A stretch of 64,000 nucleotides of DNA, taken from the NCBI RefSeq assembly GCF_900634625.1, contig NC_041039.1:13139006-13203005 (forward strand), read 5' to 3'. The notes beneath the pieces are model-generated. The model made no database searches, was not told where the DNA came from, and was given only the letters and a program-made list of their open reading frames with translations. The DNA is from Parambassis ranga. Lineage: Eukaryota > Chordata > Actinopteri > Ambassidae. This document shows, piece by piece, positions 1 through 12,703 of the stretch (its first letter is position 1; the number at the start of each line of letters is the position of its first letter). A program made the position numbers and the translations under genes.

Positions 1-3000
1 AGGCAGGAGTGTCCTCCTCCGGAGGGTTGGTGTCTGGAGTGAGCCCCCCTATTCCACAACGCCAAGGAGCCCCTCCACCAGGGCCCCCCATCTGTCAGAA
101 CACCTACCCCCCAGGACCATCCCTGGGCCTCCGACACAGCTACCCCTGCCTGGGACAACAGCAGCACCAACACCAGCAGCAGCCGCAGCAGCAGGGTCAC
201 GTCAAGCCTGAGCACAGAGGCCATTACGCTCCAGGGTGAGTATGATATCATACAGGCAGATGGAAAAGCTGACACTTAACAAGACATGTTCATGACGCTA
301 ATGGCAGCTCATATTCGAAAACATAAAGTCATCATTTACAAGCATGTAACAAAAACTTAACACCCACCTGACCAAAGTTTCATTATGTAATCAATTCTTC
401 AATCAGGCTTCATTTGGACAAATAAAGCATTAGTGGGTCAAGAAGGAGGGGAGTGATAACAGACAGAGAGAAAGGGAGTCAAATTACATCCTGACGCACA
501 CAGTCCTGTGTGAAGAATGTCTATGTCTGATCCCAAAGGAGAGTTTCTCCCTTAAATGTGATAAGAATATATGTGCTGAACATGGCACTGTTTCAAATAT
601 CCGTAGCTTAAAGAGCATCTTGTGAATGTAATGTCTGTGTTTTGCTTTTCAGGACACTGCCTGAGTCCCCTCCAGATTCCAGCTCAGAGCCATACTCTCC
701 TCAACAGGTGAATGGTAAGTAACAGAACATCTTGTTTTCATGTTTCTAAAAGGTAAAGTGTGTGTGAGAGCAAACAACAAAACAGTTGCTGTAATCTGTA
801 GAAAACCCTCAGAGTCAGAATCATGGGAGTTCTTTGAGGTATTCAAGGTGTACGTAGGTCACAAGTCAGTATCCGTTACTCTTCACTTCAGGGTGTTTAA
901 AGAGAACAAAAGACAAACATAAATATACTGTGAAGACACTGAGCTGCTGTCTGCTAAATATTATTGTACTCCTTACATACATTTTCAAAAATGTATTTTA
1001 TCATTCATTATACAGAGACTACAGTGCATGTTTGACTTGTTTGCATTTCACGCAGCTACTTCTCACCTCTCACACACCTGTGTTGGTCTTACCAAAAAGG
1101 TGTGGAATATCTGATGGGCACCCAGCCAGTTAATACAACTAAAAATACCTTTAGCCAAGGTTGGAGGAAAGTGGAGCAGTTTACAACAGACTGTTTATCT
1201 CAGTAAGAGAAAGTTGCCTTACAAAGGTCTCGTCTCCTTATGTTCTCTAGATCCTCACATGATCAGGACCATGACACCAGAGAACATGTGTCACATGACT
1301 CCAACACCACCACTGCCACAACATGGGCACTATTCCAACATGCATCGGGACATGTACCTAAAGCCAGAGCCCATGATTTCACAGTATCCGATTGGACCAG
1401 CTACAAGCGGGGGTGGAGACATTCAGCAGACGCAGATGCTCCATCAGCTCCTGCAGCATCCTCAGGGCCAAGAGTGAGTCAAGACGATATACAGGAGGGG
1501 GGAGAAGAGGGAGGGAGTGTCCACTTTGTATCTCACAGAAAGAATTATGGGATATATGAAGGTTGACTGTGTTTCTGTTTCCTCTCACAGCAGCATCCCT
1601 GTTCATCAGGCGAAGAAGAGGAAGCACTCTGACTCTCCAAACAGCACCTTGAATTCCCAAATCCTCACAGGTATCATCAAACAAGAACCAGGTAGGCAGG
1701 CATCTTTCTTTCCTTCCTCACCTCCCCTTATCTCACCCCCGCTCTCATCTAAACTTAACCTGAACACAGATAACAGATCTACAGAACAGTCGTGAACGCT
1801 CTTAATGTTCATCAGCCACTCTTTAATAGCTGGTGTCTTAAACTGTTTGTCACAGGTTTAATGCAGGATGCAGACAACGCTTACCTGGACCCAAATTATC
1901 AATGCATTAAGTGGCAGCCTCACCAGCAGAACAAGTGGACCCCGTTATATGATGCCAACTGCAAAGAGCTGTGGGTGGAATTTATTTTGATTTTTTTGTT
2001 CTTTTTTTGGAAAGCATTTTATGAATAGTCAAAAGTGAGAGGAGTTCTAATTGGTTAAATTGATGATTCAAAGCAAGAGCTGGGTTGCAGAGGTCCAGAA
2101 ATTCCACAGTGGTGAGCTGTGCGGGGGAGTGACTAAGCGCAGGGTTTCGGCTTAGAAAGACAATGTGAGGAGGGGATAAAGGGAAAAATGAGTGTGCACC
2201 CTTTTCTGCAGTGCCAAAATAAGAAGAAGTATAGATAGGGAGGAAGGTTAAAATGAACTCACAAGCCTCTCAGATATGTTATCAAAACCACCTGGTTTGG
2301 CATCACAATTTTAAGCAGAGCACACCTACGCAAAGCTACAGACAGTTATTTTGTTTGTTGAGAAGGCTTTTAGGGGCCCAGGAGGTGTACACAGGGCTTC
2401 CAGGGTTTAAAGTAAATAGTGAGGTTTAATACTGTATCTATGAGTCTGCTTATGTTTCTTGTTTGTCTTCAGTCCCATGCCAACCTATCGTGTTGATGCT
2501 GACAAAGGCTTCAACTTCTCCCTGGCTGATGATGCCTTTGTCTGCCAAAAGAAGAACCACTTCCAGGTCACAGTGTACATCGGCATGCTCGGAGATCCCA
2601 AGTACATCAAGACCAGTGAGGGACTGCAGCCCATTGACTGCTTCTATCTTAAACTCCATGGAGTCAAGGTGAGTCATGGGAACAGATTGATGGATGTAGT
2701 AGCATGGTGACCATCTGAGTATTTAATGTTTTTTTTTGTTTTCTGGCAGGTGGAAGCCATGAATCAGTCCATCAGTGTAGAGCAGTCCCAGTCTGACCGC
2801 AGCAAGAGACCCTTCAAACCAGTGCTGTGAGTCTGACCTCTTAAACTGTAGCAGCAGGTTGAAGCTGTGGCAGAAGGATTTTTGTTGCATTGTGTTTTTT
2901 TTTTGTCTCTTCCAGTGTCACGTTGCCCCCAGAGCAGGTCACAAAGGTCACAGTGGGTCGGCTCCACTTCAGTGAGACCACAGCAAACAACATGAGGAAG

Positions 3001-6000
3001 AAGGGCAAACCAAATCCTGATCAGAGGTGAAACATAAGCCATCACATGTAAACATACATTGTGGTCACATCCAAAGTTCCTGTAGCCTCATCTGCTCCTG
3101 GTCATTGCAGATATTTCATGCTGGTGGTGGCGCTGCACGCACAGTCCCACAGTCAAAGCTACACTGTGGCTGCTCAAGTGTCTGAGAGGATCATCGTCAG
3201 GGTAACGTCTGGCCATGTCTGTCTACTTCCTACAATCATATCCCTCGTGAATGTGACACTATTCTGTTGGTCTATTATACTCACGTTTCCTTTCTCTCAA
3301 CATTTTATTTCTATTCCATCCTGTAAAATCCCTTTTTCCTGTGTGACTGATCCTCATTAGACAGCAGAGTGCATGAACTGTTGCTGTCCTGTGAAAATCA
3401 TATATCTCCTGTTGAGGGGAAATCCATACACTATAACCGTTCATAAGCTAGGTCAAAATATTTTGAGGTCAAGCAAAGTTTGTTTTACATTAAAGTCAGG
3501 ATAAAAGTTTCAGTTTATAATATAGCTAAAATACACATTTGGAGATGCCATTTTTGCTTGACAGTAATGAGCTGTGGCATTGTATTCTACATGACAATAC
3601 ACAGTTAACTGCATAAGCTTAAGAAATATTACAAAACTACAGTATATTATTACAACATACATCATTTACTTGTCATTTTAATTTATATTCTGTAAACACT
3701 GCATGACCTTCTTTGCAGTATGGTAAATCTGGTTAGCGTAGCTTAGCATCTAAGCTGGAAACAAGAAGGCTGGCTCTAAGCTCTAATAATCAACTCTAAC
3801 TAAACAGAGTCAGAGTCAAAGATGGCTGTCAAAAAACAAGGAGGATTTTGGAATTGCCTTATTTAGTTGTGTAATAAATAAAAAAGAGAGGAAGTTCAAA
3901 AACCCTTATTCCCCCGGCCAGTTGTTAATGCTTTTAAATGCAAGCCCATGTATGAAAGTGTTTTTGTTTGTTTGTTTTTTTAATACTTCCTTTACACTGT
4001 CCAATCCTCCCACCAGCTCTTATAGCAAATAAGCCTATGTTCATAAACTAGGGATGCATGGTATTGGATTTTTGTAGATATCCAATATTGTCAATATATT
4101 TTTATATATATATTTTTTACAGCTATTTGCAAAAACTGTTTGTGGAATTCACATACTAAGATGTGTGATAAATTTGATGTTTTAAAGAAATGTGATCTGG
4201 TTCAAATACTAAAACTACTGGCAGGATGAACATTGGGATCATTGGTCATATGCTGATATCTTTTAAATCCTTTATCAGCTGATACTGATCACTTGCAGAT
4301 ATCACCGTGCATCCCTGTCCTAAGTGTCAAAGTGTTATTGGTATTGACCCTTTTTTTTCTTTTTATCATTTTCTGCATAATATTTTATTGTTTGAATCAC
4401 AGATCATGTGTCTGCTGTCTTCTTTGTCTCTTTATTACAGGCATCCAACCCAGGACAATTTGAAAGTGACAACGAGGTGCTGTGGCAGCGCGGCCAACTG
4501 CCAGACTCTGTCTACCACCACGGCAGAGTTGGTATCAATACAGACCGCCCAGACGAGGCCCTTGTTGTCCATGGCAACCTGAAGGTCATGGGCTCTCTGG
4601 TCCACCCTTCAGACATCAGGGCCAAAGAGAATGTCCAGGAGGTCAGACTGGCACTAAGTGTGTTTGTCTGTGGGTGTTGTCTATATGTGTGCTTGTGCAT
4701 TTCTAAAGTGTCAGTGTGTCATTGCGTGTTTTGGGCTTGTTATCATGCATCACATCATGCACACACTCAGCACAGGTCAATGGCTGTGCTGCTCAAAAGT
4801 CTTGTCAGTTACATTGTGTTTTCATGCCAGCTGCACAGACATCATTGTCATTCTGTCTGCATGTAGGTCGACACCACAGACAATTTAAAACGGATTTCTC
4901 AGATGAGGCTGGTCCAGTATCAGTACAAGCCTGAGTTTGCTGCCACAGTGGGCATAGAGAACACTGCAGAGACTGGTAACAATTCCATGAATAACCTCTG
5001 TTCAAATTGGTACCAACATGTCATTTTTTGTACACTGTATTTCATGTTATCATCTTTATGTTTTCATCATTTCATCATATTTGTAATCAGTGTGTGTCCT
5101 GCATACATCTGCATTTCTGCTGCTCTTTTTTTACTCCTGCACTTGTTAATGCTCCTGCAGGAGTGATTGCCCAAGAGGTTCAACAAATCTTGCCTGAAGC
5201 AGTGAAAGAGGGGGGTGATGTTGTGTGCGCCAATGGAGAAACTATTCCCAACCTGTTAGTTGTCAACAAGGTAATATAAACACACCCACACACATACACA
5301 CTGTGCACAGTGCTAACTGATGAGGGCTGAATGATTACTTCCTCTGATACTGAAGGAACGTATTTTCATGGAGAACGTGGGAGCAGTGAAGGAGCTGTGC
5401 AAGCTGACGGACAACCTGGAAACTCGTATTGATGAACTGGAGCGCTGGAGTCGCAAACTGGCCAAGCTGCGTCGTCTTGACAGCATGAAGAGCACTGTGA
5501 GCGGAGGCACAGTCAGGTGGGAAAACCATGTTGAAATCACCTTAGTTTTAGGCTTTAGATGAGGTGTCCATAGAGAGCATCACAAAGAGATATTCATACC
5601 TTGTTTTCTTCATATAGCCAATCGGGAAGTTATTTTAGCAGGACAGGAAGTGGTCCACTGAAGAAGAAGCCAGTCAAACCTGGGAGCAAGGTCTGTGGTT
5701 TTAGAAAAGTGTTATAACCTGATGTACAGCAGTGTGTACAACTTTAAATGTATCTATTGCAGAACTCACTTCCGGATCAGGGCTGCATCAGTCAGAGGTT
5801 CATGCAGGGGACCATCCTGGCACTGGTCATTGTCATGGCCTTCAGGTAAGAGGAGAAACATGGGTTTGCATAGCGAGCAGTATGACACCTGTATACAACA
5901 ATGACATGAGGATGATGGACTGAATCTTTATTTGTCCACAGTGTCATTTCCATGTCCATTCTCTATGTGCTCACTCTTCACCACAGAGGAGACGTCACAG

Positions 6001-8209
6001 AGAAAGATGGGTATGTGCACTATAGGCCACAGACATTTAGATTAATAGTGAAATAAATCAGTCTTCACTTTTAATTGAATTAATAATCAATCTCTGTATA
6101 ATCTGTCCCTGCTGTCTGTAGCTATGTTCCTTCCTGTGTTCTCTACATCTCTTGGATGCCCATCTTCACTGCCACTGTCACTGTCTGTCCACCTGTCTGT
6201 CCATGGTATACACTCCCAGCTTTGTCACATTATTTTCTGACCTACTCTTTTTAAGTCTTATCTTTGATTGCTTAGTGTGGGTGTTTCTTTCAGCCTGTGT
6301 GAAAGGTGACCATGAGTCATATTCCTATGCACCTAGAAATTCATTAGCTTTTAAGTGAATCATTATTTTTACTTTGACCTCCTGCACTGTTTCATGTGAT
6401 TGGTCCAGGTCAAGAGCTGCACTGGGATCCTCACGCAAAAGCCCATACACTCCCCCATCCACCACCCCCACACCAGGTGAGAGGAAGTCCTCTACAAATA
6501 CACTGTTTGGTGGTGAAAATACTAGAAATATATTTAACGTTCTCTTTCCTCTGGTTTAAATTTCAACAGCTTGCTGTTCAACCACAGCTGTAAGCAACCA
6601 ATCAGATCCTGTGTTAATATTGAACAATAACCAGTCTTCACCAGGTAAAAAAGCCGCTCTCTGTGTGTCTGTGTTATACACATACCTTCTGTGTAGATTA
6701 ATCATCTTCCTTCTCCAGGTTTAGGCAGCCTGTTTCCCACACCAGGCACCATTAATAAGAAGGCCAAATCCAGACCAATGGACAAGGATGGCCACAACAG
6801 AAACCGTCTAAGTCACACCTCAGCCCCCATGTACTTTGCTAAGTCCAAAAGGCCAGTCTCTACGGACCTGGAGGGAGTAGGAGCCACCAACCGTCTGCCT
6901 GGGGGGCAGCAGCCAGCACCGCGCAGGCAGCGCAGCCTACACACAAAGGGTTAATCCATAAACACAAACCCAGTCATGGCACTTTCTTTACACACATAAT
7001 GTGCAGTATGCAAACTCAGTAAAGCTATTTGTTTGACAACAGCAAACAAAGCTCGTCTACATACTGTAAAAAGGAATTCTATTTATAACATGGCTTCATT
7101 TGTTTTTTTTATTTTACAGGGGGAAAGTCAGCACCATCCCTCAGTGGTGTATATATCATGGAGACAAACCAGGAGATCACTACGCACAGTTGTGCAACAG
7201 CAGAGAGCTGCAGGTATGTACCATTAAGTTACCGGGGCAGTGCTGACCACAAGATTTTTACATGATTACATGTAAAACTCAAGTATTTTGTATATGATCC
7301 ACCTTTTTTGCTCTGTGTTTCATAGCTACACGGTATCACTCCATGGAAAAAGAAATTCCTCTATTTCACAAATCACTTTACACATGAAGTGAGTATAAAG
7401 GCTCTGACTATACTACTACATATAATGCTATGATTCTGTTTCACACAAAAATGGTATAGAGACTAGTATACATTTCCAATGCTAGCCAGCTCAACTAGGG
7501 CAAACAGGTCAGCTGTGCAAAATGTACCACTGTACAGTGTAAATGAAGGCTGTTATTGGCGATAATAAATTATTAAATTATTGATAAATGCATTTTAACC
7601 TGGGCTTAGATGGAGCAGTTATTTCAAGGAAAGCCCACTGATTCTGTTTTGAAACCCAACACAGCCATTCACACATGGCACTAGTATAACAAGTTCTCCA
7701 TATAAAATTAAAAAGAAACAACACATTTTTTTCAGGTCCACAAACAGCGTGTGGGTTCGACAGTGTGGAAACACCAAGGGGCGTTTATGCCCCAACCACA
7801 CAGAAACCGAGACCTACAGTGAACAAAGTACCACAACAAAGGTACAGATACAGTAATATATGTGGTCCATCACTTACTGCAAACTACTCTGCTTTCTGGA
7901 TGATCAATTTTTTTTCTCTGCTTCTCTCCAAGGGGACTCATCACCTGTGGTCAGTTCCCTTGCTGTCTTTCCAGGACATCACCTATCACTTCCGTGTCTC
8001 CATGACGGTGAGTAAACTTTAAAAATAAAAGGCTGTTTTAGACTTTGCAGGTGCTCCTTAGCATTTTCTTTTGGGTTAAATCATAATTAATTAATTCTGT
8101 CTCCCACATGGGTTTTTTTTATTTACAGAGTGAAGTGAGTTGTGCCACTGAAGGAAAAACCTCTTCCTTCTCTGACTACCATTTTGTCATTCAGAGCAGC
8201 TGTGTGTGA
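1..8209 (+). CDS. myrf: Myelin regulatory factor, 5' end outside the window
   Basis: Membrane-bound transcription factor that trimerises in the ER, cleaves itself, and releases an N-terminal part that activates myelin genes. Exons read: 1-235, 653-714, 1251-1473, 1591-1691, 1856-1970, 2473-2668, 2750-2826, 2916-3026, 3111-3201, 4441-4641, 4867-4975, 5161-5270, 5356-5516, 5618-5690, 5763-5845, 5942-6010, 6122-6205, 6409-6476, 6570-6644, 6719-6949, 7120-7213, 7326-7388, 7736-7841, 7933-8007, 8129-8209. In order these encode a Pro/Gln-rich region, a basic KKRKH nuclear signal, the Ndt80-like DNA-binding domain (about 2473-3201), the intramolecular chaperone/peptidase S74 domain with the Ser-Lys dyad kept in HPSDIRAK (near 4610), a coiled coil, a transmembrane helix (exons 5763-6010) and the luminal C-terminal domain ending YHFVIQSSCV. 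The sequence follows MYRF closely and tmem258 lies next door, which favours myrf over myrfl. The start codon and first exons are missing. Confidence 0.96.
3731..3790. repeat. Fragment resembling a common fish interspersed repeat
   Basis: An intronic stretch in myrf (GCTTAGCATCTAAGCTGGAA and following bases) resembles the 'ttagcttagcataaagactggaaac' type of fish repeat as I remember it. No termini or target duplications could be defined, so the call is tentative. Confidence 0.3.
4050..4316. mobile_element. hAT-like MITE, degenerate
   Basis: About 267 bp in a myrf intron. The left end reads AGGGATGCATGGTATT and the right end ATATCACCGTGCATCCCT, which are imperfect inverted repeats. The interior is AT-rich with GATATC/GATACTGAT motifs. 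Small non-autonomous hAT elements of fish often begin 'AGGGATGCACCGATA', which this resembles. I found no clear 8-bp target duplication, so the copy is old or the ends are slightly off. Confidence 0.55.
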
Positions 8210-9950
8210 GGAGGAAGATGATGTGTCCCGATGCCTTCCAGTACATTATGTTTCTCCATTTGTATGCTGTTGTGGTGGGATAGGGCTTTGTCTTTTTATT
8301 GTACATTATTTTATCCATAGAGAGTAAACTATATACTATACCACTGTATTCCCTTCCAAATGCATTAAGACATCTCTTTTTGCTGCGATCACAGATTTTA
8401 AACCACTGTTATTTTTGTTTTTGTCACTGAAAATGTTTTAGAGGACTGGTGTCACTGTTGTAAAAGGTAACATTTAGCTCACGTTATTATTGATCACTTC
8501 CATTCTCAGTGTAAATTCTTTTTTAGCAGCAAGTCCGGGTAAAGACACAACTGAAAATTTGTTTATACACTGGATAGTAGATCATTGGCCTTTGCTGAAG
8601 GCCTCAGTGAATGGTTGCAACTCACATTATTATAATATACCTCAGTAGTGCACACTGGCCAATCCTGGTTTTCTACAGTGGAGCTTTATGCTGAGGCTGC
8701 TGCAGTCAACTGCACTGTCAACTATATCTGATTAAACACTGTGCGGTGAAGGAAGTACTTAGCAGTATTTCTGTCTTAGTTGTAACACTGAATTAAGAAA
8801 TCATTCTTTAAGTAGAGGCAGTAGATGTGCCCTGACTCATTTTAGCAGATTCACTGGATGACTTGTGTTAAGACTGGAAGTAAAATCAGAGGAAATGTAT
8901 ATACACTGACAGCTCTTAGTCCATCACTGACGATATTTCAAGAAACACTGGAATAGCTTACACTGTATTTTTGCTAACTGGACAATGCTGGCAAGGCAAT
9001 AAATGGCATACTGCAGTATATCATTTCAGGTGCATGCCCAATCATTTCTTTAAATGATACATCGCAGCTCAGAGGCAGGTTCTGTTTTAATCTTGATCCT
9101 AAAGGCTGAGATGAATTCACACAGTACAGAGATAATAATGGATATATACACAGGACATTTTTCGTGTATTTCTCTGGATGTTTTAAATATTTTTCATGTG
9201 CCTATACAACTAAAAATATGCAATGATAACATTTTTAATATAACTATTGATGTTTTCTTTTTGTATGACCATTCATCTTGTTTCAACAGAATTCTCCACT
9301 TAAGTGCTTTTATTGCATTTGTTGAACTGTGTTATTAAATACAAATTCCACATGTCTGTATTGAGAGTGAAAAATAGTGCCACCAATGTGTAACATGAGT
9401 TTTTTTAAAAAAAGGAAGAACAGCCATCAGACAAACTATATGGAATTATCACAGTATGCAAACCCTGTACAATGCTTTCACTACAATTATCATGACTTCA
9501 GTGGGTATGATATACTATTTAGCTTATTTATAATGCACCTGCTAGCATAATGAAACCACTGTTGCACTTTTTGCACTGTATATATATGAACTGCTTTTAC
9601 TGTATGTAGTAGAACTGGATTACACATAACTGTATAGCTTCATTTTGTTATTACCAATGGCCATTTTTATCCAGTGTGTTTTATCATGATGTTTTTATAG
9701 GTGATTTTCTTTTTTTTATCAATAATATATATAATTGTAGCTACTGGAACCCCCCCAAAAAAACAAACAAAAATTGATTTCAAAGCAATAAAACATACAC
9801 ATTTGTAATTTTAGCTCTATTTGTAAAGACAAAATGGCAGACTAAAACCCATGTACTTCATTAATATCACTACTTTTTCTTTGTAGTCCATTTTATTGTT
9901 ACATTTTTAAAGCTTTTTGTCAAATTTATGCTGTAATACTATGCAATAAA
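8210..9950 (+). other. myrf: 3' UTR of myrf
   Basis: No coding exon is recognisable between the myrf stop codon and a poly(A) signal AATAAA at 9945-9950. The stretch is AT-rich, uninterrupted by splice-like structure, and is read as a long 3' UTR. Its length agrees with the long 3' UTR known for mammalian MYRF. Confidence 0.7.
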
Positions 9951-10376
9951 TAAATGTGTGATTGGCTGTTTGGCTGTTTTCTCTGATAGCAGTTGCTTAT
10001 TTTGTCCGATAGATGGCAGTCGATGATCCATGAGCAGCCCGTGCAAGTAATGGTGTGTATTGGCCCTGAGTTTTACCTCTCGGGTAGTGAAATGCTCGCC
10101 TTTGCGTCGAAGTACAAAGTATTTTACCAAATAAGTATAACCAGAAAGCTTAAGAAAGTTGAAAAATATTACTGTAGGGTAGAGCAGTCAACTTGAACAT
10201 CAGCAGTCCCGTAAAATTAGATTTGCCTGACAGGCAAAGCCGAGGGTAAAACATTTCCAGAGGCTTTACGTCCACCCTGCGTCAGGAAAAAAAAACCAGG
10301 AAGTTATAGTCAGTACGTGGCCTTTCCTCTGCGACGATAGCAGCCGGAGCTCCACACCACCACAAAATGGTACAGT
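9951..10376 (+). promoter_or_regulatory. Intergenic region and presumed tmem258 promoter
   Basis: A 426-bp gap between the myrf poly(A) signal and the tmem258 start. A CTCF-core-like motif CCGATAGATGGCAG lies at 10006-10019. The last 60 bp before the ATG are GC-richer and probably 5' UTR. No TATA box was evident. Confidence 0.4.
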
Positions 10377-11610
10377 TACCCACATTTATATTATTTCCAT
10401 AACTTTAGCTCTAATATATAGTAACATGTGGTTTATACATACACGATAATCTCAATTTCAGATGTGAAATAATGTATTTATCAATGAAATTCTGCAAACA
10501 GGGAAAAATAACGTTAGCTTCTCATGTCAAACTCACTGATTTACGCTGCATAAACCCAACTAAGAAATGATAATATCTTACTTTCAGCACATCTACGTAT
10601 ACACACATAACGGTATATATGGTGTGCCGTGTGAAATTCCTTTTCTAACCCTTTCATATCTGCGCTTTGTTTTTGCTATGGCTGCAGGAACTCGAGGCCA
10701 TGACCAGATACACCAGCCCGGTGAACCCGGCTGTCTTTCCCCACCTCACTGTGGTTCTGCTGGCCATCGGCATGTTCTTCACTGCCTGGTTCTTTGTGTA
10801 TCCTTCCAATGCTTCCCCTATAACGTGCTGTGGTTACCAGGAAATGCAGATTGTAGGAGAGACAAACGTGCTGCCTGGTACAGAATAAAAACGTATAGAT
10901 TAGATAATGTTACGAGTTATGTTGCATGCTGTAGCTCGTTCTGTATAAACTATAACTTGTCCCAACCTATCTTTTAATTGAGCCCATAAGCAAACCTTAC
11001 ATAAGCTTAACTTCTGAATTTAGTAATGGAGCACTCAATCACATATTGACTTTGTGAACAGACCTGCAGTGTGGCTGGACAGTAAACACCAGCAAAAGAC
11101 CCTTCTTGTGATGTTGAAGAAACCACCAAAAAGACAAATTCTTAAACCTGTTGAGTTTAAACCATCCAAACGTGGCAATTTATCAATTGACTTCCTGCTT
11201 CATCTCTGACTGGTGCAGTAAGGAACGGGTACCCGATGCAATGTCTTTGTAATAGAACTTTTGTAGCAGCTAAATCAAAGAAACATGCTCATGCTCTAGT
11301 TGCTGTCTAATTAAAACTACAATTTAGCCTTGGGATGAGACGTCACATTTTATCATCTTATGTATGTCAAATACTGTGAAAAAACTTTAAGGTCGTTTGA
11401 TTTTACAGGTGACATTTGAGAGGTTGGACATAGCATGGTCCTGGCTGTTGCATTTTCACCCATTTTCCTTAACTTTTCATCAGCTATGAGGTGACATCAA
11501 CAAAATACACGAGGGATGTCTACAAAGAACTGCTGATCTCCCTGGTGGCTTCACTTTTCATGGGGTTCGGCGTGCTTTTCTTATTACTCTGGGTTGGCAT
11601 CTATGTATGA
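10377..11610 (+). CDS. tmem258: Transmembrane protein 258, OST-associated
   Basis: Small two-helix ER membrane protein, a component of the oligosaccharyltransferase complex needed for full N-glycosylation. Coding exons are 10377-10379, 10688-10797 and 11484-11610, giving 79 aa, the length of human TMEM258. The first coding exon holds only the ATG; splicing to GAACTCGAG gives the family start MELEAMTRYTSPVNP. Two hydrophobic segments follow (HLTVVLLAIGMFFTAWFFVY and ISLVASLFMGFGVLFLLLWV). The protein differs from the human one at very few positions. A likely 3' UTR intron begins just after the stop codon (AG|GTATGA at 11611-11618) and is accepted near 11698. It follows myrf directly, as in other vertebrates. 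Confidence 0.97.
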
Positions 11611-12703
11611 AGGTATGAAAGGCCATAAAGCCCTGTAGTTTTTAGTTGCAGTAATTTAAACGGTATGGTTGAACCGTGTTTCTTCCTGCTGTTTCAGGTG
11701 ACTGATCTATGACACATTCCAGTGGAGTAAAGGACATCACTCACAACATAAACCATATTCCGGATTTGATTTGAACAGCACTGACAATATTTTGGGATCA
11801 TATGGACTTCATGGATTTTGTTTGACAAGTAAAGGGGGATTTGTACGATTTTGGTGTCATTGTTTGTTGTTAATATCCACATATATATCCTACTCCGAGA
11901 CCAGACCGGATGTGCACTGCAGTGCAACATGTTGATGCTCAAGAATAGAAAGTTATTTTGACACACTGAAAGCTTTTTGTGGTGTGTTTCACTAGTGGGT
12001 GCTAAAACCTCAATCCCTGATTAATCTTTGTGTTAAATATAGAGCAGTCTGTTTCACCTTGTCTCCTGGATAATACTGAGTACCCTACTAATGAAGGATT
12101 ACACAGGAATTAGCAAGGGATTGTTTAATAAAAACAGTGGGAACATGATTCAAAGATCCCAACTCAAAGACAAATGGATAACCACATGAAAATTGGCTGT
12201 ATAAAATTACATTAACCATGTAAACACCACATTAACCATTTAAAATAAGGCAACATATATTAGCTGGTTTCTTCGTTTGTAGGGGAACAGCAGGGCTTTT
12301 AGTAAAACTATTTCTACATATTGTTGACATAGGATGAAAAACACCCACGGAAATACATGTTTTCTTTCAATGAGTTGCATTCTGTCTACAACCCAAATTG
12401 ATTTACAAGGCCACGTAGATTAACTGACTTAATCCTGATTAAAACAATACTACACATGCCATCCTTGGCTTACCTGCCATGGTAAACCTTTTAACCGCCC
12501 GTCCATTTGGCTGCAAAGAGCCAGTAAACACGAACTCTGGCAGAGTCTTTGCATTGTTACATATACAAAGCAGATAAATGCCTTCCAAGTGTCTATTCTT
12601 AAAAAAAATAAGAGATAAAACTGAGTAGCTGAGGTCCAGTGTTATAATGTTACACAGGTCTTTCTTCTGATTTTCTTTTAGTCTCTTAAAAACGTTCTCC
12701 TCT
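11611..12703. other. Convergent 3' UTRs of tmem258 and tmem138
   Basis: Intergenic stretch between two converging genes. It probably holds the tmem258 3' UTR exon (from about 11699), with AATAAA at 12127-12132 on the plus strand, and the tmem138 3' UTR on the minus strand. No further gene was seen. Confidence 0.5.

Noticed and set aside
10567..10977. 136-codon plus-strand open frame at tmem258
   Set aside because: Mostly intron plus the tmem258 exon in the wrong frame.
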